DNA from: Bacteroides oleiciplenus YIT 12058
Lineage (GTDB): Bacteria; Bacteroidota; Bacteroidia; Bacteroidales; Bacteroidaceae
Reading direction: 5' to 3'
Assembly: GCF_000315485.1 (NCBI RefSeq)
Contig: NZ_JH992941.1
Coordinates: 1,457,312-1,521,311, forward strand
DNA length: 64,000 bases
Part shown: positions 7,980 through 16,238 of the stretch, one piece after another
Position numbering within the stretch: position 1 is the first letter of the stretch
How the letters are laid out: every line of letters begins with the position of its first letter
The notes under the pieces: generated by a model
What the model was told of the DNA's origin: nothing
The model's database searches: none
What the model saw: only the letters and a program-made list of their open reading frames with translations
Made by a program: the position numbers and the translations under genes

Positions 7980-10862
7980 TTACTTCTGATTAGCTTTTAA
8001 TGTAATACTGAACTCGCCAACGAAAGGCTTACCTGTATCCGTGCTCAATTGCGGGACAGATTCTTCTGCCTTGCGTCCCTTTTCCGGACGGGCGAATACA
8101 CCGGATAGGATATACATAGTTTCGGGCCTTGATGCATTGTGTTCCATATATCCAATACTTGCAATGCGCAGACAGCCTATAGCACCCGTACGTTCTACCC
8201 AACGGGTAGCCTTTATTCCTGTTGTTTCTGTACTGCCGGCTTTTCCTCCCCATAGCCCGAGAATTGGGGCTGCCTGTTTATTGGGATAAGCGTCACAGGG
8301 ACCGAGTCCTAACCAATGCAGTTGATTGAGTTCGGAAGCAGATTGAACAGCCATACCTATTATAGGTAGCCAGGGTATGGCTACATTAGTCAGAATCTGA
8401 TAGCTGACATCTAAGCGGCCGTCTGCTCCAATGGTATAACGATAGGTGGTGGTGAAGCGATTGTTTGTATCCACGGTATAATTTACCTCTGTTTTAATTA
8501 CTACGTTGCCTTCACTTTCTTCTATCTTCCAGGATTTTACAGACTGGGTATATTTATTGAGATCGACAGCTTTCCGCACATTCTCTTTTCCGAAAGCGGA
8601 AGTTTCGCTACGATCAAGAGTACGCCATATGACGGGACGCAAGTCTGTAATCATTTGCTTCCCTTGAATATCGGCAGAGGCCAATTGCCCGGTTCGAGGG
8701 TTGAATATGTAACGTATATCATTGGTTGCAACTATAACTGATTCTTTGTCTTTGCTTACTATTAATTTCCCGTTAGATACAGCCTGTACTATTTGTTCTG
8801 TCTGAGGACAAAGTTCAACAGCTTCGCGGGTAATCTCCGATCCGTCTGCACGGATGAAGATAAATCGGATGAAGTATGTTTTTCCCGGCTGTATGTTTTT
8901 CAGTTTGCTGATGGGCAGTTTAAGTGCTGATGTAGCATGCGGCTGACCATTGATAGAACTGTTGTCTGAAGATAGTTCTTGTCCGTCTTCCCATATAGAC
9001 CAGTTAATTTTCACGGTATTAAGATTGGTGAAGTCAAAGTCATTCTGAATGGGAATGCGTATAGAATCCTGGCCGGGAACGAAATATATCTTGTCTATAG
9101 CCGGATAAACCTGGGCATAAACAGCTTTAGTTTCCAGATAATCTCTCGTCAGATTGCGGTAAGAATCTACGATACCATCCCATCCGGCATAGTCGATGCG
9201 CAGATACTTGTCGCCTTGGCTGATGTCATCTTCCGAGTATTCGGCTTTGGCTACCGGAGTTTTTATCCCTTGGTCTGCCCACATCCAAATGGCGGCTCCG
9301 GTTCCTGCCGGATGCTTGGTCAATGCTTTCCAACGGGCTTCCAGTCCACCGAAACCATCTACACCATAGGCATGGGTGTATTCGGTAGAGATAATCGGAC
9401 GGTCGGAATGACTCGCCAGTTGGTCGTATTCACGGTCTTTCCAGTAATGAGGGGCGAGGATATCAACCTCTTTGGGCAACCATTCTTCGTGACGCCAGGG
9501 TAGCAGGACAGGTCGGGTAGGGTCAAGCGCTTTCACAGACTTTACTGAAGCCATGTGCAATGTAGTCAACGGGTCTTCATTGCCGATAGACCAGTAGATG
9601 ACGGAAGGGCTGTTGATATCGCGTACAACGGTTTCGTAAGAACGTTGCAGCACGGCATTGGAGAATGAGGGATCGTACATCAGATTACCTGCACCTCCCA
9701 GTGAAATTTCATTGCCTACATACATGCCCATTTCATCGCATAGTTCGATGAAACCTTTAGCGGGAGTGTAATGCGAGAGTCGGATATAGTTAATATTGGC
9801 TGCTTTCATCAGTGTGATATCCTGTAGCCAGTGAGCACGGGTGGTGGCTCTGCCTACATCCGGGTGCTCATCGTGACGGTTTACGCCACGGAGTTTCACT
9901 GCCTGACCGTTGATGCGGAATACCCCTCCGATGGTTGAAATCTGTCGGAAACCGATTCGTTCGGTTCGTGTATGCGCTACTTGGCCTTTCTCTAACAGAT
10001 CGATGCGGAGGTTGTAGAGATTGGGAGTCTCTGCCGTCCAGTGTAGAGGAGACAGTATACGCAAGGTAAAATCAGTCTCACGGTCGGTCGAAGTATGTGC
10101 AGGAATGGTAATCTGCTGGCGGGCAACTTCTTGTCCTTCCTTGTCGGAGAGCGTGAAACGGAGATTATAAGGCTCTCCCGGACTTGGATAATTGCCCGGA
10201 AGCGTGTTCTTATGCTTGTCACTGACCATCACACGTACTTTTAGGTCGGCATCTTTGAAGTAGTTGTCGAAGGTGGTTTGTGCCACTACGTTATCAATCC
10301 AACGTTTGGCGGGCATGGCTTCGAGTGTGACATCCCGATAGATGCCCCCCAATGTCCAGTCATCAAAGACATCGAATTTATACTCTCTTGTCACTTGTCT
10401 TACGCGGACGGCAAGCCGATTGATACTGTCTGTCTTTAACTTGTCCGTAGCATTAAAGGAAAAAGAGGTATAACCGCTGTCATGACGACCCAAGTATTGC
10501 CCATTCAACCATACTTCGGCTGATGACCATACTCCGCCGAAGTGCAACAACACTCGCTTCTCATTCCAATCTTTGGGAACGGTGAAGGTATGCAAGTAGA
10601 AACCTTCACTGGCTGTGTCTTCTTTGAATCCGCGGTAAACGGGTTCTTCGTACCCCAGTACAGCCCAGTTTGATGGAACGGGAATGGGCTTGAAGTCATT
10701 GTTAGTAAACCCGGGAGCATGGAAGTTCTTTAAACGCAGGGCTTCTTCTCCTGTCTTGACTAATGCAAAATCCCACGTGCCGTTCAAACTTATCTGCTCT
10801 TGGGCAGATAGTCGGAGGGCAGCAATCAGTAGGACGAATGATAAGATACGTCGTAAATTCAT
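7980..10862 (-). CDS. GH2 family glycoside hydrolase (beta-galactosidase-like), secreted
   Basis: This 960-residue enzyme has a signal peptide (MNLRRILSF...LRLSAQ). The domain order is typical of GH2: a jelly-roll sugar-binding domain (about 25-200), an Ig-like domain (about 200-320), a clan GH-A barrel (about 325-600) and C-terminal beta domains. The acid/base Glu429 is in YWSIGNEDP and the nucleophile Glu494 in IISTEYTHAYG. A (beta-galactosidase-small-chain-like) C-terminal region includes LNQLHWLGLGP. Exo-action on beta-galactosides is likely, but beta-glucuronidase or another GH2 activity cannot be excluded. It is divergent from susC of PUL1 and shares its regulatory region. Confidence 0.88.
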   Translation of the reverse strand: MNLRRILSFVLLIAALRLSAQEQISLNGTWDFALVKTGEEALRLKNFHAPGFTNNDFKPIPVPSNWAVLGYEEPVYRGFKEDTASEGFYLHTFTVPKDWNEKRVLLHFGGVWSSAEVWLNGQYLGRHDSGYTSFSFNATDKLKTDSINRLAVRVRQVTREYKFDVFDDWTLGGIYRDVTLEAMPAKRWIDNVVAQTTFDNYFKDADLKVRVMVSDKHKNTLPGNYPSPGEPYNLRFTLSDKEGQEVARQQITIPAHTSTDRETDFTLRILSPLHWTAETPNLYNLRIDLLEKGQVAHTRTERIGFRQISTIGGVFRINGQAVKLRGVNRHDEHPDVGRATTRAHWLQDITLMKAANINYIRLSHYTPAKGFIELCDEMGMYVGNEISLGGAGNLMYDPSFSNAVLQRSYETVVRDINSPSVIYWSIGNEDPLTTLHMASVKSVKALDPTRPVLLPWRHEEWLPKEVDILAPHYWKDREYDQLASHSDRPIISTEYTHAYGVDGFGGLEARWKALTKHPAGTGAAIWMWADQGIKTPVAKAEYSEDDISQGDKYLRIDYAGWDGIVDSYRNLTRDYLETKAVYAQVYPAIDKIYFVPGQDSIRIPIQNDFDFTNLNTVKINWSIWEDGQELSSDNSSINGQPHATSALKLPISKLKNIQPGKTYFIRFIFIRADGSEITREAVELCPQTEQIVQAVSNGKLIVSKDKESVIVATNDIRYIFNPRTGQLASADIQGKQMITDLRPVIWRTLDRSETSAFGKENVRKAVDLNKYTQSVKSWKIEESEGNVVIKTEVNYTVDTNNRFTTTYRYTIGADGRLDVSYQILTNVAIPWLPIIGMAVQSASELNQLHWLGLGPCDAYPNKQAAPILGLWGGKAGSTETTGIKATRWVERTGAIGCLRIASIGYMEHNASRPETMYILSGVFARPEKGRKAEESVPQLSTDTGKPFVGEFSITLKANQK

Positions 10863-10989
10863 GGTATATATGTATTAAGATGTAGTAATAGGTAATGATT
10901 CGCTATTATTATTAACAGCTTTCACTTTATCAACTTTTAAGTTTGATACAAACTTATATCTTATTTTTTTTACTACAAGATGATTGGAT

Positions 10990-11083
10990 GAATGTCCATG
11001 AAAATGGAAAATTATCCATGTCTTAGCATAGTGGGACGCAAGGTATGGACATTCGTAAAATGCCTTGATGGAAAATAATCCAT
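10990..11083. promoter_or_regulatory. Candidate regulator-binding repeats in front of PUL1 susC
   Basis: ATGGAAAATTATCCAT (11004-11019) and ATGGAAAATAATCCAT (11068-11083) differ at one base, are near-palindromic and are 64 bp apart. Interleaved with them, GAATGTCCAT (10990-10999) has an exact inverted copy ATGGACATTC (11045-11054). The cluster ends about 40 bp before the -7 box of susC, the position expected of an activator site such as one for the nearby HTCS. The link to that regulator is inferred. Confidence 0.5.
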
Positions 11084-11124
11084 ATAAACGGAATATTGTC
11101 CTTTTAGGAGTTTGAAAGGCTCTC

Positions 11125-11133
11125 TACATTTGC
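11125..11133 (+). promoter_or_regulatory. Candidate -7 box for PUL1 susC
   Basis: TACATTTGC fits TAnnTTTG exactly. A TTG at 11097-11099 would leave a 25-bp spacer, longer than normal, which suits a promoter needing an activator. Transcription would start near 11140. Confidence 0.5.
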
Positions 11134-11238
11134 AGTGTCACTTCGGAAAGTAATAGCTGAAAATAACCATTAAAGAAATCTGATACGAAGCGAAATTAGA
11201 ATTTAGTATTACTATAATTAAACTTTGATTTTAGAACA

Positions 11239-14200
11239 ATGAAAAACAAAGAAGAAAAGGAAAGGAATGTTCGTTGCATGTCGCTTAAGTTAGCGTTCCT
11301 GTTTATTTTAAGTTTGGCGACGACACTCAGTGCATTCGCACAGAATAAGACTGTCACCGGTACAGTTTTAGATTCTACAGGTGAATCTATCATTGGTGCT
11401 AATGTAATGGCAAAAGGAACTACTAATGGAACGATTACTGATATTGACGGGAACTTTTCCCTATCTGTTCCCAACACAGCCAAGACATTGGAAATCTCGT
11501 TTATCGGTTACGAAACTGCCATCGTTACTATCCCTCAGAATAATCAGGTAAAAGTGACCTTGAAAGAATCATCAATCGTTCTGAACGAAGTAGTTGCCAT
11601 CGGTTATGGAGTTCAGAAGAAAGGAAGCGTGACCGGCTCTATTGCAAAGGTGAACTCTGAGAAATTGGGCAACCGTCCTATTTCAGATGTGTCTTCGGCC
11701 TTGCAAGGGCAGATGGCCGGCGTCGAAATCCGTACTACTTCGGGCGAACCGGGTAAGGATATTCAGATTCGCGTACGTGGGGCAGCTTCTATTAATGCTG
11801 ACTCTGATCCGCTTTATGTAGTGGATGGAATTCCCGTTGATAATCTGAACAGCTTGAATCCCAGTGATATCGAGTCGATTGAAGTCTTGAAAGATGCATC
11901 TTCATCTGCCATTTATGGTTCACGTGGCGCAAATGGAGTTGTGCTGGTTAGCACTAAGAAGGGTAAAGAAGGCAAGGTTAAAGTTGAATTCTCTGCAAAT
12001 GTAGGTCTGCAACAGATGGAACGGAAGATGGATATTCTCTCTTCCGAAGAGTGGATTGATTTTAAGTCATATTATAATAATATGAACTATGTTCAGAAGT
12101 ATGCTGGTAAAGGTGCTACGATCAATGATGATTGGAACACCCGTAAGGCACTTATTGGAGGCGTAGATTATAATAGTATGCTTGATCCCAGATGGTCGGA
12201 ACCTAATTATGGCGGCTTAAGGCTGATTGACTGGCAGGATGAGTTCTACCGTACGGCTCTGATGCAGGATTATCAGGTTTCAGTATCGGGTGGTACCGAT
12301 AAGACCAATTACCGTTTTTCTGTGGGCTACCTAGATCAACAAGGTATTGCTACCGGAACTGATTTCAGCCGTTTGAACTTGCGTACCAATATCGAATCGC
12401 AATTATCGGATCGTATTAAAGTTGGTTTGATCATTGCCCCTACTGTTTCCTGGGCTAATGGTGGTCGTGTAGACGGAAAAGATTCCCAGTCGCATATCAC
12501 TCTGTCCGCAGCTCCTGTTGCTGAGGCTGAAGCGGGAATTTATACCGGAGCTGAACCTTACGAAAAATACATGTGGGCAGGTGGTGCAGTCAGCCCGGTG
12601 GCTTATATGGAAGAATCGACCAATGCTACTGATATGGTTCGTATTAACACTTCCGCTTACTTGCAGGCCGATTTAGGTAAGGGATTCAAAGCCGAAGTAA
12701 CCGGTTCGTGGAACTATTATGATAAAGAAAACCGTTCTTTTGTTCCAAGTTCCGTAACGAAGAACTGGAATCAGGGCGAAGGTGTACAAACTACTGCCGC
12801 CAGAAGTAATGAGAAAGAGAACAATATCATGTTTCAGGCTTTGCTGCACTATAATCAAGTGTTTGGAAAGCATACGGTAGGTGCCATGTTGGGCTATTCT
12901 ATGGAAGAATCCAAGGGTTCGTCTTCTTCATTGAAAGCAAAACAATTCCCTAATAACTCGTTGGAAGTATTCGATATGGCGTATACTACCATCACTGGTA
13001 CTAAAGCCGATTTATCTACACCCGTCCGTTTGTTGTCTTACTTCGGACGTGTGCAGTACGACTATGCCGATCGCTATTTGCTTACTGCCAGTTTGCGCCG
13101 CGACGGTTCTTCCAAGTTTGGTCAGAATAATCGTTGGGGATGGTTCCCGGCAGTGTCGGCTGCATGGCGTGTTTCCAATGAGGCATTCTGGCCGGAAGAT
13201 TTCGTAATCAATTCTTTGAAACTTCGTGGAAGCTGGGGTATGAATGGTAATAACTCTATTCCGTCTAATGCGGCTCTTAGTGCTTTGGGCAATGCCAATT
13301 ATGCATTCAACGGTTCTTTAAGTTCAGGATTCTCCCCATCTTCTGTTGCAAATCCTGATTTGGGCTGGGAAAAGACACATAGCTGGAACGTGGCTCTCGA
13401 CTTGGGGCTGTTCAATAATCGAATTTATCTGTCGGCCGATTATTATGTAAAACGTACGAAGGACTTATTGTACAAAGTAGCAGTTCCTTCTATCTTGGGA
13501 TATTCTAATGCATGGGGAAATATCGGTAGCCTTGAGAATAAAGGCTTTGAGGTGGAACTGGCAACCCAGAATATGGTTGGCCGTTTCAACTGGTCTACTT
13601 CCTTGAACTTGGGCTTGAATAAAAATGAAGTCCTTAGTTTGGGTGCTGATAATGCTACTGTGTATACAGGTTATTCCAATACGCAAGTCTTGCAAGTAGG
13701 TCATCCGTTGAAGGAGTTTTATATGTACAAGGCTGTCGGGGTATATCAGAAGCAGTCTGAAATAGACGATCCTAAAGTTGCCAAGATGAAAGGCCAGAAA
13801 GTGGGCGACGTTCGCTATGAAGACGTCGATAGGAACGGTGTGATTGATGAGCGGGACAGGACTTATGTAGGAAAACCTTCTCCTGACTTGACCTTTGGTA
13901 TGACGAACACATTCAAATATAAGAATTTTGATTTATCCGTTTTGGTAACCGGACAGACGGGTGGTCAGGTGTATGGCTTGTTAGGTCGTGCTATCGACCG
14001 TCCGGGAATGGGAGTGAGCGCCAATGCTTTGGGTTGTTGGAGAAACATGTGGCGTTCGGAAGCAGAACCGGGCGATGGCAAGACGCCGAGCATATTCTCT
14101 TCAACTACCAGTACGCTTTATGACACACGCTGGCTTTATGATTCTGACTTTATCAAGATTAAAAATATAACATTGGGCTATCAGATTCCTGTGCGTAAAT

Positions 14201-14370
14201 ATTTCAGTTACGCTCGTGTATATGTTTCAATTGAGAATGTGTATATGTGGGACAAATATGATGGTGGCTATTCTCCCGAATCTAATAATGGCGGCTCGGG
14301 CGGCGATTATGATTATGGTGCTTATCCGCAAGCCAGAACCTTCTCATTGGGTGTAAACTTGACTTTTTAA
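11239..14370 (+). CDS. SusC/RagA-type TonB-dependent outer-membrane transporter (PUL1)
   Basis: The 1043-residue protein carries a signal peptide ending near residue 35 (LSAFAQ). A carboxypeptidase-D-regulatory-like domain follows (about 38-120: VTGTVLDSTGESIIGANV...), then the TonB plug (about 125-235, after NEVVAIGYGVQKKGSVTGS), then a 22-strand barrel ending in the aromatic FSLGVNLTF. SusC proteins import oligosaccharides across the outer membrane under a SusD lid. susD starts 20 bp downstream. It is the first gene of the rightward PUL1 unit, with the HTCS about 4.5 kb further on as probable activator. Confidence 0.96.
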   Translation: MKNKEEKERNVRCMSLKLAFLFILSLATTLSAFAQNKTVTGTVLDSTGESIIGANVMAKGTTNGTITDIDGNFSLSVPNTAKTLEISFIGYETAIVTIPQNNQVKVTLKESSIVLNEVVAIGYGVQKKGSVTGSIAKVNSEKLGNRPISDVSSALQGQMAGVEIRTTSGEPGKDIQIRVRGAASINADSDPLYVVDGIPVDNLNSLNPSDIESIEVLKDASSSAIYGSRGANGVVLVSTKKGKEGKVKVEFSANVGLQQMERKMDILSSEEWIDFKSYYNNMNYVQKYAGKGATINDDWNTRKALIGGVDYNSMLDPRWSEPNYGGLRLIDWQDEFYRTALMQDYQVSVSGGTDKTNYRFSVGYLDQQGIATGTDFSRLNLRTNIESQLSDRIKVGLIIAPTVSWANGGRVDGKDSQSHITLSAAPVAEAEAGIYTGAEPYEKYMWAGGAVSPVAYMEESTNATDMVRINTSAYLQADLGKGFKAEVTGSWNYYDKENRSFVPSSVTKNWNQGEGVQTTAARSNEKENNIMFQALLHYNQVFGKHTVGAMLGYSMEESKGSSSSLKAKQFPNNSLEVFDMAYTTITGTKADLSTPVRLLSYFGRVQYDYADRYLLTASLRRDGSSKFGQNNRWGWFPAVSAAWRVSNEAFWPEDFVINSLKLRGSWGMNGNNSIPSNAALSALGNANYAFNGSLSSGFSPSSVANPDLGWEKTHSWNVALDLGLFNNRIYLSADYYVKRTKDLLYKVAVPSILGYSNAWGNIGSLENKGFEVELATQNMVGRFNWSTSLNLGLNKNEVLSLGADNATVYTGYSNTQVLQVGHPLKEFYMYKAVGVYQKQSEIDDPKVAKMKGQKVGDVRYEDVDRNGVIDERDRTYVGKPSPDLTFGMTNTFKYKNFDLSVLVTGQTGGQVYGLLGRAIDRPGMGVSANALGCWRNMWRSEAEPGDGKTPSIFSSTTSTLYDTRWLYDSDFIKIKNITLGYQIPVRKYFSYARVYVSIENVYMWDKYDGGYSPESNNGGSGGDYDYGAYPQARTFSLGVNLTF

Positions 14371-14390
14371 TATGATAAATAGATACAGTT

Positions 14391-15989
14391 ATGAAAATGA
14401 TTAAATATATAGTAGGGCTTTTCATTGTAGCGACTTTGTCGTTTACTTCCTGTAGCGATTTCCTAGATGTGGAATCAAGAAATACACAGACAACAGATAC
14501 TTTTTATAAGACAGAAGGTCAGGCAGACCAAGCCTTGACAGGTATTTATCATGACCTTCTTCCCATGTCGTTATACTCTCTGATGTTGTCCGAAGTTCGT
14601 TCCGACAATACTTATAAAGAGAATGACGGTGCTCAGCGTGACTTTTCTTCTATCGGCAGATTCGAGAAGAACATAGCTAATCTGTCGGTGTTGAGTAATG
14701 CGTGGGATGATTATTATAAATTGGTTTCCGACGCTAATACTTTCCTTGAGAAAGTGGAGAAGATCAGTTTTGCAAACGAAGATATCAAGAAGCAGTATAT
14801 GGCTGAAGTTCATTTTCTTCGTGCTTTGGCTTATTTTGATCTGGTTCGTTATTGGGAGCATATTCCGATAGTTACAAAGACTATCTCGCAGGCTGAAGCA
14901 TTGGCTCTTCCCCAGTCCGAAGCTAAAGAGGTTTACGAACAGGTGATTATTCCCGATCTGGAGTTTGCATGCGCCAATCTGAATAATTCTCCTAAGAACT
15001 ATTTAGGAAAAGCGGTTGAAGGGCATGCTACCCAAATAGCTGCAAAAGCATTATTGGGTAGGGTTTACTTAACGATGGCCGGTTTTCCGTTGAATGATGG
15101 TTCGAAGAAGGACCTGGCAAGATCTTTGTTTAAGGAAGTTATTGACTATGCGGATGCAAATAAAAAGTATTGGGCAAAAGATAGCGAAGAGTGGAAGCGT
15201 ATCTGGATTAGCGACAATGACAATAAATATCATATTTTTGAGATACAATACCAAAATGGAGGTCTCGGCCTGGGTAACCAAATGCTTTTCGAAGCTTGCC
15301 CCAGCTTGTATTCCGCATATACAATTGTGCGTATCTTTGGTAATCATATTTATTGCGAGCGCCGGTTAAGTGAAGAGTTTCAAAAGATATACAATGAAAA
15401 GATGGATGCTCGTTGCTTGGCAACCATTGATACTACCAAGTTTGTGAATACAGATGGAGCTACTCCTATCAAGTACACCGGCGATGATTTCTTTATAAAA
15501 TTCCTGGAACATAAGATGAAACGTTCACAATTGGGCTATAGTGACATTGATAATTCTATTGTTGATGTGAAAGATTGGCCAATCAATCATCCCATTATCC
15601 GTCTGGAAGATGTTATGTTGATGTATGCCGAGATTGTCGGGCCTACTACGGAAGGCTTGAATATGGTGAACCGTATTCGCACCAGAGCAGGTATGGATGC
15701 TATCCCAGCTTGTTCGGATGCAGAATTCCAAAAGTATGTGGAGCGGGAACGTCGTCTGGAACTTGCTTTCGAAGGTATTCGCTGGCACGATTTAGTGCGT
15801 CATAATAACTTGCAGGCGATACGTGATATGTATACACGTTATGCAACCAATGAGGAGACAGGACAGGTTAATGCTGATATCCTAGCGTTTGCTCAAAATG
15901 TGAAAGATAATATGTACATTTATCCTATACCGGAAGCACAAATGAAGGTGAAAGAAGGATTATATAAGCAGAATGAAGCGTATAAATAA
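14391..15989 (+). CDS. SusD/RagB-type surface glycan-binding lipoprotein (PUL1)
   Basis: The 532-residue product has a lipoprotein signal with Cys21 (LSFTSCSDFLDVES), the acidic residues after Cys being typical for surface export in Bacteroides. The N-terminal TPR-like region (FYKTEGQADQALTGIYHDL; VHFLRALAYFDLVRYW) and the C-terminal RERRLELAFEGIRWHDLVR block are diagnostic of SusD. It forms the lid on the SusC partner encoded just upstream. No SusE/F-type binding protein follows, so PUL1 has a minimal surface set. Confidence 0.96.
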   Translation: MKMIKYIVGLFIVATLSFTSCSDFLDVESRNTQTTDTFYKTEGQADQALTGIYHDLLPMSLYSLMLSEVRSDNTYKENDGAQRDFSSIGRFEKNIANLSVLSNAWDDYYKLVSDANTFLEKVEKISFANEDIKKQYMAEVHFLRALAYFDLVRYWEHIPIVTKTISQAEALALPQSEAKEVYEQVIIPDLEFACANLNNSPKNYLGKAVEGHATQIAAKALLGRVYLTMAGFPLNDGSKKDLARSLFKEVIDYADANKKYWAKDSEEWKRIWISDNDNKYHIFEIQYQNGGLGLGNQMLFEACPSLYSAYTIVRIFGNHIYCERRLSEEFQKIYNEKMDARCLATIDTTKFVNTDGATPIKYTGDDFFIKFLEHKMKRSQLGYSDIDNSIVDVKDWPINHPIIRLEDVMLMYAEIVGPTTEGLNMVNRIRTRAGMDAIPACSDAEFQKYVERERRLELAFEGIRWHDLVRHNNLQAIRDMYTRYATNEETGQVNADILAFAQNVKDNMYIYPIPEAQMKVKEGLYKQNEAYK

Positions 15990-16094
15990 ATTGAGTTGAA
16001 TAATTAATAGTTTTTTTATTGAGAAAATAATGAATAAACTATGATTAGCAGGCTTATCGAATGCTGCCATTATCTGTAAACTCTTGTTTTCCAT

Positions 16095-16193
16095 CTCGCC
16101 CTGGGGTCGATGTGACTACTATGGAATAGGCATGAGAAAAGTTCTCTCATCCTATCCTTCGTTTTGATAGTTTAAACTCCATAGGGCGAGTTT
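16095..16193 (+). other. Region of competing hairpins between susD and the GH28-GH43 gene
   Basis: CTCGCCCT (16095-16102) pairs with AGGGCGAG (16183-16190). AAACTC (16174-16179) can instead pair with GAGTTT (16188-16193), so the two pairings exclude each other. An imperfect stem around 16120-16156 (CATGAGA...TCTCTCATC) lies inside. The arrangement could act as an attenuator that lowers expression of the downstream enzyme, but no T-run is present. Confidence 0.3.
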
Positions 16194-16238
16194 GGTTGAT
16201 AAAGTTGGAATATATTAACCAAATAAAGAATTAAGTTT

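Larger units (their letters stand above)
10863..11238. other. 376-bp divergent regulatory region of PUL1
   Basis: It lies between the leftward GH2 gene and rightward susC and contains no open frame of note. It holds paired 16-bp repeats and a 10-bp inverted repeat (10990-11083), a -7 box at 11125, and an untranslated leader of roughly 100 nt before susC. The stretch 10915-10980 is simply AT-rich. Confidence 0.7.
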
